Assembly (NCBI GenBank): GCA_023432805.1
Contig: JAEYUG010000064.1
Span: 1-24,373, forward strand
DNA length: 24,373 nt
DNA from: Bacteroidota bacterium
GTDB lineage: Bacteria > Bacteroidota > Ignavibacteria > SZUA-365
Direction of reading: 5' to 3'
In this document: one piece after another, positions 6,674-14,387 of the stretch
How the letters are laid out: every line of letters starts with the position of its first letter
Numbering within the stretch: position 1 is the stretch's first letter
Notes under the pieces: generated by a model
Told to the model about the DNA's origin: nothing
Seen by the model: only the letters and a program-made list of their open reading frames with translations
Database searches by the model: none
Program-made: the position numbers and the translations under genes

Positions 6674-8782
6674 TTATTTCAGCAGGGTCATCGTCGCGCT
6701 GCGCACGTGTCCACCGGCATCCAGGCGGTACACGTATGTGCCACCGGACAGAGCACCGGCATCGAAGACAACCGTGTGTGTGCCCGCTGCGCGCATGCCC
6801 GCGGCGAGTTCCGCGACCATGCGTCCCTGCATGTCGTAGACGCGCAGCTGCACGAACGACTCCGCCGGCAGCGTGTAGCTGATGGTGGTGCTCGGGTTGA
6901 AGGGATTCGGATAGTTCTGTCCGAGATGCAGATCCGCTGCAACCTGCAAGGGATGCTGCTTCGGCACCGCGATCATTTCCGTCAGCGGACGCTTCCAGAC
7001 GCCGCTGCCAAGTGTACCGGCGTACAGCGTGCCATTGGTGATCTCGAGCGCCCCGATGTACGTCGAGCCCGTGAGCCCGGATCCTACATTCGACCAGCTG
7101 CCACCGCCGTTGGTGGTGACGAACAGTCCGGCATCGGTTCCGGCGAAGACGTTCGTTCCGGACACGGCGAAGGAAAGCACATTGGCAGCAGTGATGCCCG
7201 TGTTCGCGACACTCCAGGTTGCGGCGTTGTCGGTCGAGCGGAAGACGCCGCCGCCGTAGGTGCCGGCGTAGAGGTCGGTGCCGCACTGCGCGAGGGCCAT
7301 GACGTTCGGATCGGTCAGACCGCTGCTCGCCGCGAACCAGTTCGCGCCGCCGTCGGTCGTACGGTACACGCCGCCGTCGTAGGTGGCTGCGTAGAGGTCG
7401 GTGCCGACGACGAGCAGATCGTAGATCTTGCGATGCGCAAGACCGTTGTTCACCTGCGCCCATGTCACGCCGCCGTCGGTCGAGCGCGTGACGCCGTTGT
7501 ACGACGAGACGAACACGTTGTTGATACCGGCATAGATGGTCGTACCGATCGCGGCGAGCGACGTGACGTCTGACTGCACGCCGACGACCTTCGTCCATGT
7601 CGCACAGTTGTCGGTGCTGCGATAGAGTCCGCCACTGCTGATCCCGGCGTACACCGTCGTTCCGTATGCGAGCAGCGATCGAGTGTACCCGCTCAGACCC
7701 GTCGAGGTCCACTGCGTACCTGCGCTGCTGCTGCGGAAGAGATTGGCAGGGATCGAGGTACCCGCGAAGAGGTCCGTGCCGATGGTTTTCAACACAACGA
7801 CGTTCGATGCGATGATGCCGCTGCCCGATGGGGTCCAGGCCGTGCCGTTGTTGGTCGAGCGGTGGATGTTCGCATTGAAGGTGCCCGCGAAGACCGAGGT
7901 TCCGATGACGGCGAGGGAGTTGGTGGTGAATGTGAGTGTCAGCGGTGCCCAGGTCGCTGCGCGGTCGGTGGAGCGGTAGACACCCCCGTTGTACGTTCCG
8001 GCGTAGACGCGCTGGCCCGTGCCAGCGAGCGCCTGCACGATGGGCGTTGCGTTGGTGCTGGTCACGAGTCCCGTATTCATGATCGTCCACGTCTTGCCGT
8101 TATCGGTCGAGCGTGCCACGCCGCCCTCGCCACCGGCGTAGAGGTGGTTGCTCGTGGCGGACCGGTACAGCGTGCGGACGTACTGATTCACAAGGCCGGT
8201 GGTGAAGCGGCTCCACGACCCGCCGTTGTTGTTCGTGCGGAAGACATCGCCGCCAAGCGTGCCTGCGACGACGAAGCTTCCGCTCACTGTGAGCGCCAGC
8301 ACGTAGCGGGTCGAGAGTGCCGACGAGCTCACCGACGTCCAGCTTCCTCCTGCCGTGCCTGCACGGAACACACCGGCCAAGGTGCCGGCAAACACGTAGG
8401 ACCCGTTGATGCAGAGCGAGCGCACGCTGGTGTTCGTGAGGCCCGTCTGCATCGGGGTCCAGGTCATCCCCAGATCGCCGGAACGGTACGCGCCCAGGTC
8501 TGTACCCGCGAAGAGCAGCGAGCCCGAGATCGCGAGTGCGTTGACGTCGGCGTGGGCAAGACCGCGCAGCTGCCAGGTGCTGCCGTTGTCGGTCGACATG
8601 TAGACGCCGCCGCCGGTGCCGGCGAAGAGCGTGGTGCCGCTGACGCAGAGGGCGCGCACCTGCGCGCCTTCGGGTCCGCTTGTTTGCAGCCACTGTGCCT
8701 GTGCGGTCGTGGTTGCGGCACAGCAGCACGCGACGATCCACGCGATGATGTATGTACGACGAAGAGCAATGATCGAATGCAT
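6674..8782 (-). CDS. Secreted Asp-box (BNR-like) beta-propeller protein with T9SS sorting domain
   Basis: This 702-residue exported protein has a signal peptide over about the first 30 residues (ends TTAQAQ). It then carries about 13 repeats of roughly 45 residues, each holding an Asp-box-like S/T-x-D/N-x-G-x-x-W motif, for example YMSTDNGSTW, FRTNNNGGSW, ARSTDNGKTW, TRSTDGGVTW, YRTTDGGANW and FRSTDNAATW, alternating with GTxLFAGT-type strands. This predicts one or two sortilin/BNR-type beta-propellers. The last 80 residues are a T9SS type-A domain (LGQNYPNPFNPSTTISYTL ending SATMTLLK). No sialidase catalytic set is evident, so adhesion or a structural surface role is more likely than glycosidase activity. 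The ATG has GGAG about 9 bases upstream. It appears monocistronic. Confidence 0.9.
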   Translation of the reverse strand: MHSIIALRRTYIIAWIVACCCAATTTAQAQWLQTSGPEGAQVRALCVSGTTLFAGTGGGVYMSTDNGSTWQLRGLAHADVNALAISGSLLFAGTDLGAYRSGDLGMTWTPMQTGLTNTSVRSLCINGSYVFAGTLAGVFRAGTAGGSWTSVSSSALSTRYVLALTVSGSFVVAGTLGGDVFRTNNNGGSWSRFTTGLVNQYVRTLYRSATSNHLYAGGEGGVARSTDNGKTWTIMNTGLVTSTNATPIVQALAGTGQRVYAGTYNGGVYRSTDRAATWAPLTLTFTTNSLAVIGTSVFAGTFNANIHRSTNNGTAWTPSGSGIIASNVVVLKTIGTDLFAGTSIPANLFRSSSAGTQWTSTGLSGYTRSLLAYGTTVYAGISSGGLYRSTDNCATWTKVVGVQSDVTSLAAIGTTIYAGINNVFVSSYNGVTRSTDGGVTWAQVNNGLAHRKIYDLLVVGTDLYAATYDGGVYRTTDGGANWFAASSGLTDPNVMALAQCGTDLYAGTYGGGVFRSTDNAATWSVANTGITAANVLSFAVSGTNVFAGTDAGLFVTTNGGGSWSNVGSGLTGSTYIGALEITNGTLYAGTLGSGVWKRPLTEMIAVPKQHPLQVAADLHLGQNYPNPFNPSTTISYTLPAESFVQLRVYDMQGRMVAELAAGMRAAGTHTVVFDAGALSGGTYVYRLDAGGHVRSATMTLLK

Positions 8783-8903
8783 GCCTCGGTCTCCATGGTG
8801 AAATGTGGTTCGCCTCCGCTCCGGCCCCGGCCGTGTACGAACGACGAAATGCGATACGTGATTGTGGATGCAATGAATCCCAATTCATGCATTCACGCCA
8901 TGC

Positions 8904-8935
8904 GTAGACCTGCTCATTTGCATGAGTACCTCTAC
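8904..8935. promoter_or_regulatory. 32-bp imperfect dyad in divergent intergenic region
   Basis: GTAGA, T and CTCAT on the left arm pair with ATGAG, A and TCTAC on the right arm (11 of 14 positions) around the loop TTGC. It lies in the 264-bp gap between the divergent T9SS gene (start 8782) and VOC gene (start 9047). The outer GTAG/CTAC ends resemble the dyads at 2667-2698. It could be an operator shared by both promoters. No convincing TTG-N20-TAnnTTTG promoter was found in this gap. The only other structure seen is a small TGAAT/ATTCA inverted repeat near 8875-8888. Confidence 0.35.
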
Positions 8936-9046
8936 GTTGCGTGTGAAGAGGAAGGAGGGCGGCGGAGATTGGCCATGCGATTGGCGGGCGGGATTCGTAT
9001 GTTCCTCCCTTCCCAGACATCCCACCATTCTTGCAGGAGCGTTTCC

Positions 9047-9445
9047 ATGAGCAACAGGATCGTGCATTTTGAAATACATGCCGCCGACATCGAGCGGGCG
9101 AAGGCGTTTTACGGAGCGGTGTTCGGGTGGGAGTTCCCGCTCTGGATGGAGGAACCGCCCTACTGGGGCGTGATGACCGCACCGCCCGAGAGCACCGAGC
9201 CGGGCATCAACGGGGGACTCATGCAGCGCATGGGCGCGGCACCCGCCGACGGCGCGCCGGTCAACGGCTTCGTCTGCACCATCCAGGTCGACGACTACGA
9301 CGCCACGCACGAGAAGATCATGCAGGCGGGCGGTACCGTCGCGCTGCCGAAGTACGCCCTCACCGGCTTCGCATGGCAGGGATACTACAAGGATCTCGAA
9401 GGAAATCTCTTCGGCGTGCACCAGAGCGACCCGGAGGCGAAATGA
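9047..9445 (+). CDS. VOC family (glyoxalase/bleomycin-resistance fold) protein
   Basis: This is a 132-residue cytoplasmic protein with two beta-alpha-beta-beta-beta modules of the vicinal oxygen chelate superfamily. The first is IVHFEIHAADIERAKAFYGAVFGWEF; its metal-ligand histidine would be H7. The second holds VCTIQVDDYDATHEKIMQAGG and KDLEGNLFGVHQ, where the Glu of LEGN is the usual ligand. The ATG is set by AGGAG 7 bases upstream; the open frame extends far upstream only as antisense to the neighbouring gene. The ATG of the next gene overlaps its stop, so the two are coupled. Family members bind metal and small molecules or act as dioxygenase, lyase or resistance proteins; the substrate cannot be told here. 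Confidence 0.92.
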   Translation: MSNRIVHFEIHAADIERAKAFYGAVFGWEFPLWMEEPPYWGVMTAPPESTEPGINGGLMQRMGAAPADGAPVNGFVCTIQVDDYDATHEKIMQAGGTVALPKYALTGFAWQGYYKDLEGNLFGVHQSDPEAK

Positions 9446-9894
9446 GCATGCGCACCTTCTCGCGGCGTATCCGGGCCGGGCGGGAAGCCGTCTGGAACGC
9501 GATGATCGGCGATGAAACCTATCGCCTGTGGACGGCCCCGTTCAGCGAAGGATCGCATTTCGCCGGATCGTGGAACGAGGGGTCGACCATCCACTTTCTC
9601 GCGCCGAACGGCGAGGGCATGGTGTCGGTGGTGGAAACCAGTCGCCTGCACGAGTTCATATCGCTTCGCCACATCGGGTGGATAAAGGATGGCGTCGTCG
9701 ACACCGACAGCGAATCGGTACGCGCCTGGGCGCCGTCGTACGAAAACTACGCGTTCGCCGATGCCGGCGACGGCGTCACCGACGTGATCGTCACGGTCGA
9801 CGAGTTTCCCGGCATGGAAGACTTCATGGATGAAGCCTGGCCACGTGCCCTCGACGTGCTGGCCCGACTCTGCGAAACTCCGTCCGGAACGTGA
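9442..9894 (+). CDS. SRPBCC/AHSA1-like domain protein
   Basis: This is a 150-residue protein of the START/SRPBCC helix-grip fold, similar to the Aha1 C-terminal-like family. Recognisable pieces are FSRRIRAGREAVWNAMIGDETYRLWTAPFSEGSHF (helix and the typical lipid-pocket W), the WNEGSTIHFLAPNG strand and the C-terminal helix DEAWPRALDVLARLCE. Such proteins bind hydrophobic ligands or are stress-linked; no catalytic residues can be assigned. It starts in an ATGA overlap with the VOC gene and has GGAGG close upstream inside that gene. VOC plus SRPBCC pairs are frequent in bacteria, which supports a shared role with a small molecule. Confidence 0.85.
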   Translation: MSMRTFSRRIRAGREAVWNAMIGDETYRLWTAPFSEGSHFAGSWNEGSTIHFLAPNGEGMVSVVETSRLHEFISLRHIGWIKDGVVDTDSESVRAWAPSYENYAFADAGDGVTDVIVTVDEFPGMEDFMDEAWPRALDVLARLCETPSGT

Positions 9895-9940
9895 GTCGGT
9901 GCAGCCCGCCGGCTCCCTCGAGCCACACTGCCACATGACG

Positions 9941-9962
9941 AGGCCCGCCAATCGGCGGGCCT
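9941..9962. terminator. Bidirectional terminator hairpin between convergent genes
   Basis: A 9-bp stem (AGGCCCGCC at 9941-9949, GGCGGGCCT at 9954-9962) surrounds the loop AATC. It lies 47 bp after the SRPBCC stop and 68 bp after the stop of the convergent gene ending at 10030. Only a weak TGTCAT follows on the plus strand. Confidence 0.7.
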
Positions 9963-10029
9963 TGTCATACGTGGGGAGCTGGATTCGATGCGGTCCGTGC
10001 ACGACGGAGCATCGGCATGGTTTCCCGTA

Positions 10030-10491
10030 TCACCGCAGGGGATGCACGAGCTCGGTCTGCCAGTGGGCGGGATCGGGACTGACATCGGGACCGGCGAGAT
10101 AGCACTCCCACAGGTTCGGAAGCCGCTCGTGTCCGTTTGCGTCGAGCCAGGCCTCGAACTCGCCCCAGGCCTCGCCGAGTCCCTCGTACCCACCGTGGTA
10201 GACCGTGCGTGCCGCACGCGCCGCGGGCAACTCGCCCGACGTCACGCGTCCCTCTGCCGTGACCGGCGCGCTGACGGGAACGCCCAGATCGAATTCGAAG
10301 ATTGTCTCATCCACACAGGTGTGGTGCGAGAACATGGGTCCCGCAGGTGCGATACCCTGCCGCCCGATGGTGGCCATCAACTCGCCGATGCCGGGACCCA
10401 TCACCTGCCCGATCTCCTGGCGTGGGATGCGAAAGTGAATGACAGCTGCAGGACGCGCCTGCACATCGACGATGACGGGAGTATCGATCAT
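10030..10491 (-). CDS. GyrI-like / AraC effector-binding domain protein
   Basis: This is a 153-residue stand-alone effector-binding domain (GyrI/Rob-C/BmrR-C fold). The signature is in the C-terminal half: ARTVYHGGYEGLGEAWGEFEAWLDANG, then LWECYLAGPDVSPDPAHWQTEL. W, E and Y in this block normally line a small-molecule cavity. No DNA-binding domain is attached. The start is set at the ATG at 10491, which has CAGGAGA about 9 bases upstream; a longer open frame to 10623 lacks family similarity. It probably binds cationic or amphipathic ligands. It has no obvious operon partner: the gap to the upstream lipoprotein gene is 121 bp. Confidence 0.88.
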   Translation of the reverse strand: MIDTPVIVDVQARPAAVIHFRIPRQEIGQVMGPGIGELMATIGRQGIAPAGPMFSHHTCVDETIFEFDLGVPVSAPVTAEGRVTSGELPAARAARTVYHGGYEGLGEAWGEFEAWLDANGHERLPNLWECYLAGPDVSPDPAHWQTELVHPLR

Positions 10492-10612
10492 GAGAAATCT
10501 CCTGGCGAGTGTGCGACCCTGGGGTCGAGAACATGATTGTGACGCAACGTACGCAGAGATACCAAACACATTGTCATTGGCACTCACAGATTTCGACGAG
10601 TACCCCGTTTCT

Positions 10613-11251
10613 TCATGATGCATCTCCTTGTGAGTGATTGGTGGGAAGTCGCCGGACGCTGCCGGCGACGGATTCTATCGTACGTACGAGTGCTTCATAC
10701 TGTGCACGCGCCACATACCAGTCGAGCTGCACCGCTGCGGAAGCCCCCTCCGACGTGTAGATCATGCGGAACACCACGAGATCCGCACTCATCACGAGGA
10801 GCTGCGAGACGATGAAGGCACCGGAGCGAAATCGTGCCCGACGCATCTCGACACCCGGAGCGACTGCTGCGCCGGCATACCGGTCGAGCAGCCGTGCCAC
10901 TGCGGCAGTGTCGCGCGTCTTGATGGCGGTCAGTGCGAAGATCGACTGTCCGGTGGAATCCGTCCGGGCGGAGAGACACTGCTGCACGGGTGCATCGTCG
11001 CCGATCACGATGTGCGCAGCGGAGTCGAGCCGCGCGACGGCCGACGCCTCGAGGGGAAGCCACCCCGCGGGAAATCCGACCGCGACACCATTGTCTTCGA
11101 GTACGAGAGACTCACCACCCATCAATGTGCTGTCGACCGAGAAGACGAGTGTTTCGACCGCATCGCGCGGCTCATTACGTGCACAACCGCCGATCAGCAC
11201 GGCTGTAAGGACCGGGAGGAAGGGGATCCACTGCAGAGTCGCGAAGCGCAT
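10613..11251 (-). CDS. Predicted lipoprotein, possibly PsbP/DcrB-like fold
   Basis: This is a 212-residue protein with a lipoprotein signal ending LIGGC (C23). The mature part begins with a short polar linker. It contains GVAVGFPAGWLPLE, SIFALTAIKTRD, LVVFRMIYTSEG and a C-terminal YEALVRTIESVAGSVRRL helix. That order of elements resembles PsbP/DcrB-like (Mog1 fold) lipoproteins, but this is a weak pattern judgement and the function is unknown. The start at 11251 was chosen for the signal peptide although no clear ribosome binding site precedes it. A longer version from 11314 has an AGGA upstream but would bury the signal peptide. TAGGTTTA about 20-30 bases upstream resembles a -7 box and favours the shorter start. 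Confidence 0.75.
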   Translation of the reverse strand: MRFATLQWIPFLPVLTAVLIGGCARNEPRDAVETLVFSVDSTLMGGESLVLEDNGVAVGFPAGWLPLEASAVARLDSAAHIVIGDDAPVQQCLSARTDSTGQSIFALTAIKTRDTAAVARLLDRYAGAAVAPGVEMRRARFRSGAFIVSQLLVMSADLVVFRMIYTSEGASAAVQLDWYVARAQYEALVRTIESVAGSVRRLPTNHSQGDAS

Positions 11252-11356
11252 GTATGTCACACAGATTGTTGGAGACGTAAACCTACACCTCCCCGCGGTA
11301 AGATGCACGCACACATGGAAATTCCTGATCAGTTTTTCACGCTCCCATCAAACGCA

Positions 11357-11388
11357 GCGAGGCCGTCCCTGCTGGGGAACGGCCTCGC
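11357..11388 (-). terminator. Terminator hairpin after lipoprotein gene
   Basis: A 10-bp stem (GCGAGGCCGT at 11357-11366, ACGGCCTCGC at 11379-11388) has a 12-base loop. It starts 25 bp after the stop of the minus-strand gene ending at 11413 and is followed on that strand by a weak TGCGTTTG. It separates the two lipoprotein genes into different transcripts. Confidence 0.65.
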
Positions 11389-11412
11389 ATAGTGCTTACA
11401 CGCTGCTGCGTG

Positions 11413-12267
11413 CTATTTCCAGCTCTGCAACTCCTGACGCTCACCGGGGAGCGGGAAGGTGATGTTGACGAGAGGAACGATGAACTTCGTGCCCTGCTGC
11501 TCGACCTTGATCTGACCGCTGGGATTGTCGCTGAACCAGAACGAAACCTTCACATCGGTCTTCTGCGCGAAAAGGTCCGCCGTGGCTGTCACCGTGCTCT
11601 TCCATGTCTTCACCGTCTTCGACCCCACCGCCATGTCGACGCCGCGCGCATCGAGCGTGCCCTTCGTCGTCACGGTGATCGTGATCGGAGTGGGGAAGCT
11701 GGGAATCGTGAAGTTGAGCTGTGTACCGTTGGCGTTGCCCAGCGTCCATGAAGACCCCGCTGCGATCTCCGAACCATCCTGCGCGTGATACTGCGCGATG
11801 ATGTCCCACTGGGGACCAGGGATGTCGGGACGCGACACACCGGGGATCGCCGCAACGATCTGATCGATGAACGCGGTATGGAGCTTGTGCACGAATCCGT
11901 ACACCATCACATCCTTCGTGAACGAGGTGCCTTCCTTCGAACCCGGACTTGTGCGGATGAACAGCGTATCCTTCGCGAGCGTGCCCATGTCCGTTCCAAC
12001 GCGGCGATACCAGTCATCGTAGGCGCCGATGATCGTACCGCCGCTGCCCTTGAGCTCGATGATGTACTGACGCTGGCTGCCCGCCACCGGCTGATTCGTG
12101 GTGTCGAGCGTCGTGCGCGTGTAGGTGAACTGCGAATTGACGAGGAACTGCATGTCGATGCGGGTTTCGCCACCGACGGGCGGTGTGACGGGATCGTCAC
12201 TGCCGCAGCCGGCTGCCGCGAACATCATGACGAGTGCGAGACCGGAGAATGCGTAGCGGATGGTCAT
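11413..12267 (-). CDS. Predicted lipoprotein of unknown function
   Basis: This is a 284-residue protein with a lipoprotein signal MTIRYAFSGL...AAAGC (C21), followed by a GSDDPVTPPVGGE linker typical of surface-anchored Bacteroidota lipoproteins. The rest is rich in beta-strand patterns (FTYTRTTLDTTNQP, ITITVTTKGTLDARGVDM, KTWKSTVTATADLF, KVSFWFSDNPSGQIKVEQQG) and ends FPLPGERQELQSWK. I recognise no family. The strand-rich profile with late GxxxVxxW elements suggests a beta-sandwich or barrel-like envelope protein. The ATG at 12267 has GGAGA 8 bases upstream. A TATATTTC on the minus strand (12327-12334) could be its -7 box, just past the rpmA terminator. Confidence 0.85.
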   Translation of the reverse strand: MTIRYAFSGLALVMMFAAAGCGSDDPVTPPVGGETRIDMQFLVNSQFTYTRTTLDTTNQPVAGSQRQYIIELKGSGGTIIGAYDDWYRRVGTDMGTLAKDTLFIRTSPGSKEGTSFTKDVMVYGFVHKLHTAFIDQIVAAIPGVSRPDIPGPQWDIIAQYHAQDGSEIAAGSSWTLGNANGTQLNFTIPSFPTPITITVTTKGTLDARGVDMAVGSKTVKTWKSTVTATADLFAQKTDVKVSFWFSDNPSGQIKVEQQGTKFIVPLVNITFPLPGERQELQSWK

Positions 12268-12337
12268 GAAATGTCTCCTGATTGTGAACGCCGAATGCGA
12301 GTAGGTCGATTGCGATGTGCGAATGGGAAATATACAT

Positions 12338-12366
12338 AAAAAAAGGGATGCCGGAACCGGCATCCC
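12338..12366 (-). terminator. Intrinsic terminator of rplU-rpmA
   Basis: A perfect 10-bp stem (GGGATGCCGG at 12345-12354, CCGGCATCCC at 12357-12366) with a two-base AA gap gives a tight loop. On the minus strand it is followed by seven T (12338-12344). It begins 29 bp after the rpmA stop. It is the cleanest minus-strand intrinsic terminator in the window. Confidence 0.93.
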
Positions 12367-12394
12367 TCATCACCTGAGGTGAGAAAACAATGGA

Positions 12395-12664
12395 CTACGC
12401 CTGCTCGGCTGCGGGAGGATACACCGACACCTGCGTGCGCTCGCGACCCTTGCGCTCGAACGTTACCGTACCGTCGACGAGAGCGAACAACGTATCGTCC
12501 TTGCCGCGGCCTACGTTCGAACCGGGATGAAACTTCGTGCCACGCTGCCGGACGATGATCGAGCCCGCGCTCACATTCTCACCGCCGAAGCGCTTGACAC
12601 CGAGATACTGGGGATTGCTGTCGCGCCCGTTGCGGGAACTTCCGAGACCTTTTTTATGAGCCAT
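12395..12664 (-). CDS. rpmA: 50S ribosomal protein L27
   Basis: This is an 89-residue large-subunit ribosomal protein. Its N-terminus reaches toward the peptidyl-transferase centre and stabilises tRNA ends. The sequence opens MAHKKGLGSSRNGRDSNPQY and continues LGVKRFGGENVSAGSIIVRQRGTKFHPG, the family signature. Length is normal. It begins directly with MAHKKG, so there is no cleavable N-terminal extension of the Firmicutes type. GGAG lies 6 bases before the ATG. It is 14 bp downstream of rplU in the conserved order and ends just before an intrinsic terminator. Confidence 0.99.
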   Translation of the reverse strand: MAHKKGLGSSRNGRDSNPQYLGVKRFGGENVSAGSIIVRQRGTKFHPGSNVGRGKDDTLFALVDGTVTFERKGRERTQVSVYPPAAEQA

Positions 12665-12678
12665 GATACACTCCGGCC

Positions 12679-12990
12679 TTATTTCGTGATGCTGTCGATT
12701 GCGATCTGTGTAAACTGCTGCCGGTGCCCGTTGAGCTTCCGATAGCCTTTGCGGCGCTTCTTCTTGAACACAATCACCTTCTCGTCCTTCATGTGACCGA
12801 GAACCGTGGCTGTGACGCTGGCACCGGACAGCACGGGGGTGCCCACATTCACACCGGCGTCGTCGGCCAGAAGCAGGACGTCGCCGAACTCGACCTTCGC
12901 ACCCACCTCTGATTCGAGGAGCGGAACGTAGAGCTTCTGCGACTGCGTGACCCGGAACTGCTTTCCGGCAATGTTGACTATGGCGTACAT
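12679..12990 (-). CDS. rplU: 50S ribosomal protein L21
   Basis: This is a 103-residue large-subunit protein that binds 23S rRNA. It opens MYAIVNIAGKQFRVTQSQKL, has LLADDAGVNVGTPVLSGASV in the middle and ends with the KVIVFKKKRRKGYRKLNGHRQQFTQIAI motif that contacts rRNA. Length is normal. GGAG lies about 11 bases before the ATG. It is the first gene of the rplU-rpmA operon, under a well-matched promoter at 13028-13058. Confidence 0.99.
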   Translation of the reverse strand: MYAIVNIAGKQFRVTQSQKLYVPLLESEVGAKVEFGDVLLLADDAGVNVGTPVLSGASVTATVLGHMKDEKVIVFKKKRRKGYRKLNGHRQQFTQIAIDSITK

Positions 12991-13027
12991 GATGCGTGCT
13001 TCTCCGGATTAATCGTACCTAGAATGC

Positions 13028-13058
13028 CAAAAGTAGGGATTCCCGCAATACAAGTCAA
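13028..13058 (-). promoter_or_regulatory. Bacteroidota-type promoter of rplU-rpmA
   Basis: On the minus strand, TTG (plus 13056-13058) is followed after 20 bases by TACTTTTG (plus 13028-13035), a full match to TTG-N20-TAnnTTTG. The leader to the rplU ATG would be about 30 bases, too short for a classical ribosomal-protein autoregulatory leader. The gap 12991-13269 also holds the 17-bp tandem repeats described separately. I see no gene or structured RNA in 13060-13190. Confidence 0.75.
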
Positions 13059-13212
13059 CACGTATCGCGAAAAGTGCATGAAATAGTGGGGGGAAAGGCT
13101 CGTACGTTGAAACCGACACTTCGCGTCACCGACCCAAAACGGGTCCGGCGCTACAATTATCGGAAGCCACCTCCGACGCAGGCACACATCCTGACATGCA
13201 CAGCAGCAGCAG

Positions 13213-13280
13213 CCGACTGTCAACAACTGCGACGGTCAGCAGCAGCCGACGGTCAGCAACTGCCGAAAGTCAACAACTCG
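13213..13280. repeat. Four 17-bp imperfect tandem units overlapping the CDF gene stop
   Basis: Units are 13213-13229, 13230-13246, 13247-13263 and 13264-13280. Each follows the pattern CGAnnGTCAnCAnCnG, and units 2 and 3 are nearly identical (CGACGGTCAGCA). A more decayed unit rich in CAGCAG precedes them. The stop codon of the metal exporter (13270-13272) lies inside the last unit, so the repeat supplies the end of that gene. Expansion or collapse could change its 3' end. Confidence 0.75.
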
Positions 13281-14295
13281 TACAGCCGCTCGTGCGCGTC
13301 GTGTATCCATCGGGCTCGATCTGCAGCGTCACATGCGCGATGCCGAATTCCTCGTCGAGCAGCGTGGTCAATTCCCGCAGCGCATCGGCGTGCGCCACCC
13401 CCGCGCCCTCGCGCACCACCACGTGGCAGCTCAATGCCGGAAGACCTGACGTGATCGTCCACACATGCAGATCATGCACGCCCTGCACCCACTGCACGCG
13501 TTCGAGGCGATCACGCAGCTCCCCCGCGTCGATGCCGTCGGGAGCGGCTTCCATCAGAACGCCCACGGCCTCACGCGTAAGGCGGTACGCACTCATGAGT
13601 ACCACCACCGCAATCGCGATCGACAGCGCGGGGTCGAGCCATGGGACGTCCCACAGCAGCATGCAGAGCGCTGCGATCACGATGCCGACACTCGAAAACA
13701 AGTCCCCAAGCACGTGCAGAAACGCACTGCGTGCGTTGAGCGAATGCGCGTGCCGCAGCATCACCGCGCTGAATACATTGGCCGTGATGCCCACGAGCGC
13801 CACACCGAGCATGAGCGACGTGTCGATGGGGGCGGGATGAAGCAGGCGGCCGACCCCCTCCCAGGCGATCCACGCACACACGAACAGCAGCGTGACACCG
13901 TTGAGCAGCGCGGCCAGAATCTCCACCCGTCGGAAGCCGTAGGTGAAGCGGTCGGTACCCGGACGCTCGCCGATGCGCAGGGCAATGTAGCTGAGGATGA
14001 GCGAGAGTCCGTCGACGAACATGTGTCCCGCATCCGACAGCAACGCGAGACTGCCGCTCAGGAAACCGCCCACGACCTCGACGACGAGGATGACGAGCGT
14101 GAACACGATCGCATACCCGAGACGACGACGCTCGCCGCGACGGTCGGCCATGCGGGACGCCACGGCCCCGTGCCCATGCCCGTGCACATGCGCAGCACCA
14201 TGCGCAGCACCATGCGCAGAGGCATGCGCAGCGGCATGGGCATGACCGTGGTCATGCTCGTGCGCGGGAGTATGGGTGTGACGGTGCCGGAGCAT
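13270..14295 (-). CDS. Cation diffusion facilitator (Zn-type) metal exporter, His-rich
   Basis: This 341-residue inner-membrane proton/metal antiporter belongs to the CzcD/ZitB branch of the CDF family. The N-terminus carries 15 histidines within residues 4-42. Six transmembrane helices follow. The transport site is given by H91/D95 in SDAGHMFVD (TM2) and H194/D198 in LHVLGD (TM5); the HxxxD pairs suit zinc. The cytoplasmic C-terminal domain holds VHDLHVWTITSGLPALSCHVVV and ends in an unusual Cys-bearing tail, SGCTSC. A GTG start at 14376, with AAGGAAG upstream, would add 27 residues including five Cys (HEHACDALCRSCC...) and is a real alternative. It is divergent from the TPR lipoprotein gene. 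Confidence 0.93.
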   Translation of the reverse strand: MLRHRHTHTPAHEHDHGHAHAAAHASAHGAAHGAAHVHGHGHGAVASRMADRRGERRRLGYAIVFTLVILVVEVVGGFLSGSLALLSDAGHMFVDGLSLILSYIALRIGERPGTDRFTYGFRRVEILAALLNGVTLLFVCAWIAWEGVGRLLHPAPIDTSLMLGVALVGITANVFSAVMLRHAHSLNARSAFLHVLGDLFSSVGIVIAALCMLLWDVPWLDPALSIAIAVVVLMSAYRLTREAVGVLMEAAPDGIDAGELRDRLERVQWVQGVHDLHVWTITSGLPALSCHVVVREGAGVAHADALRELTTLLDEEFGIAHVTLQIEPDGYTTRTSGCTSC

Positions 14296-14387
14296 GCTGC
14301 AAAGTACATCACGGCGGCTGGATTCCGCAGCGGTGCAGCACGATCTGCACAGTGCATCGCACGCGTGTTCGTGCACCGCGATCTTCC

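Noticed and set aside
7862..9046. Long upstream extension of the VOC protein.
   Set aside because: It is antisense to the Asp-box gene. The VOC fold begins at the ATG at 9047, which has its own AGGAG.
10492..10623. Extended N-terminus of the GyrI-like protein.
   Set aside because: It has no family similarity, and the ATG at 10491 has a good ribosome binding site.
12991..13190. A structured ribosomal-protein leader (L21-type) upstream of rplU.
   Set aside because: The matched promoter leaves only about 30 bases of leader, and no conserved stem could be folded.
14182..14260. Short CATGCGCAGCAC-like DNA repeats as a separate element.
   Set aside because: They are explained by the His/Ala/Gly codon pattern of the exporter's N-terminus.
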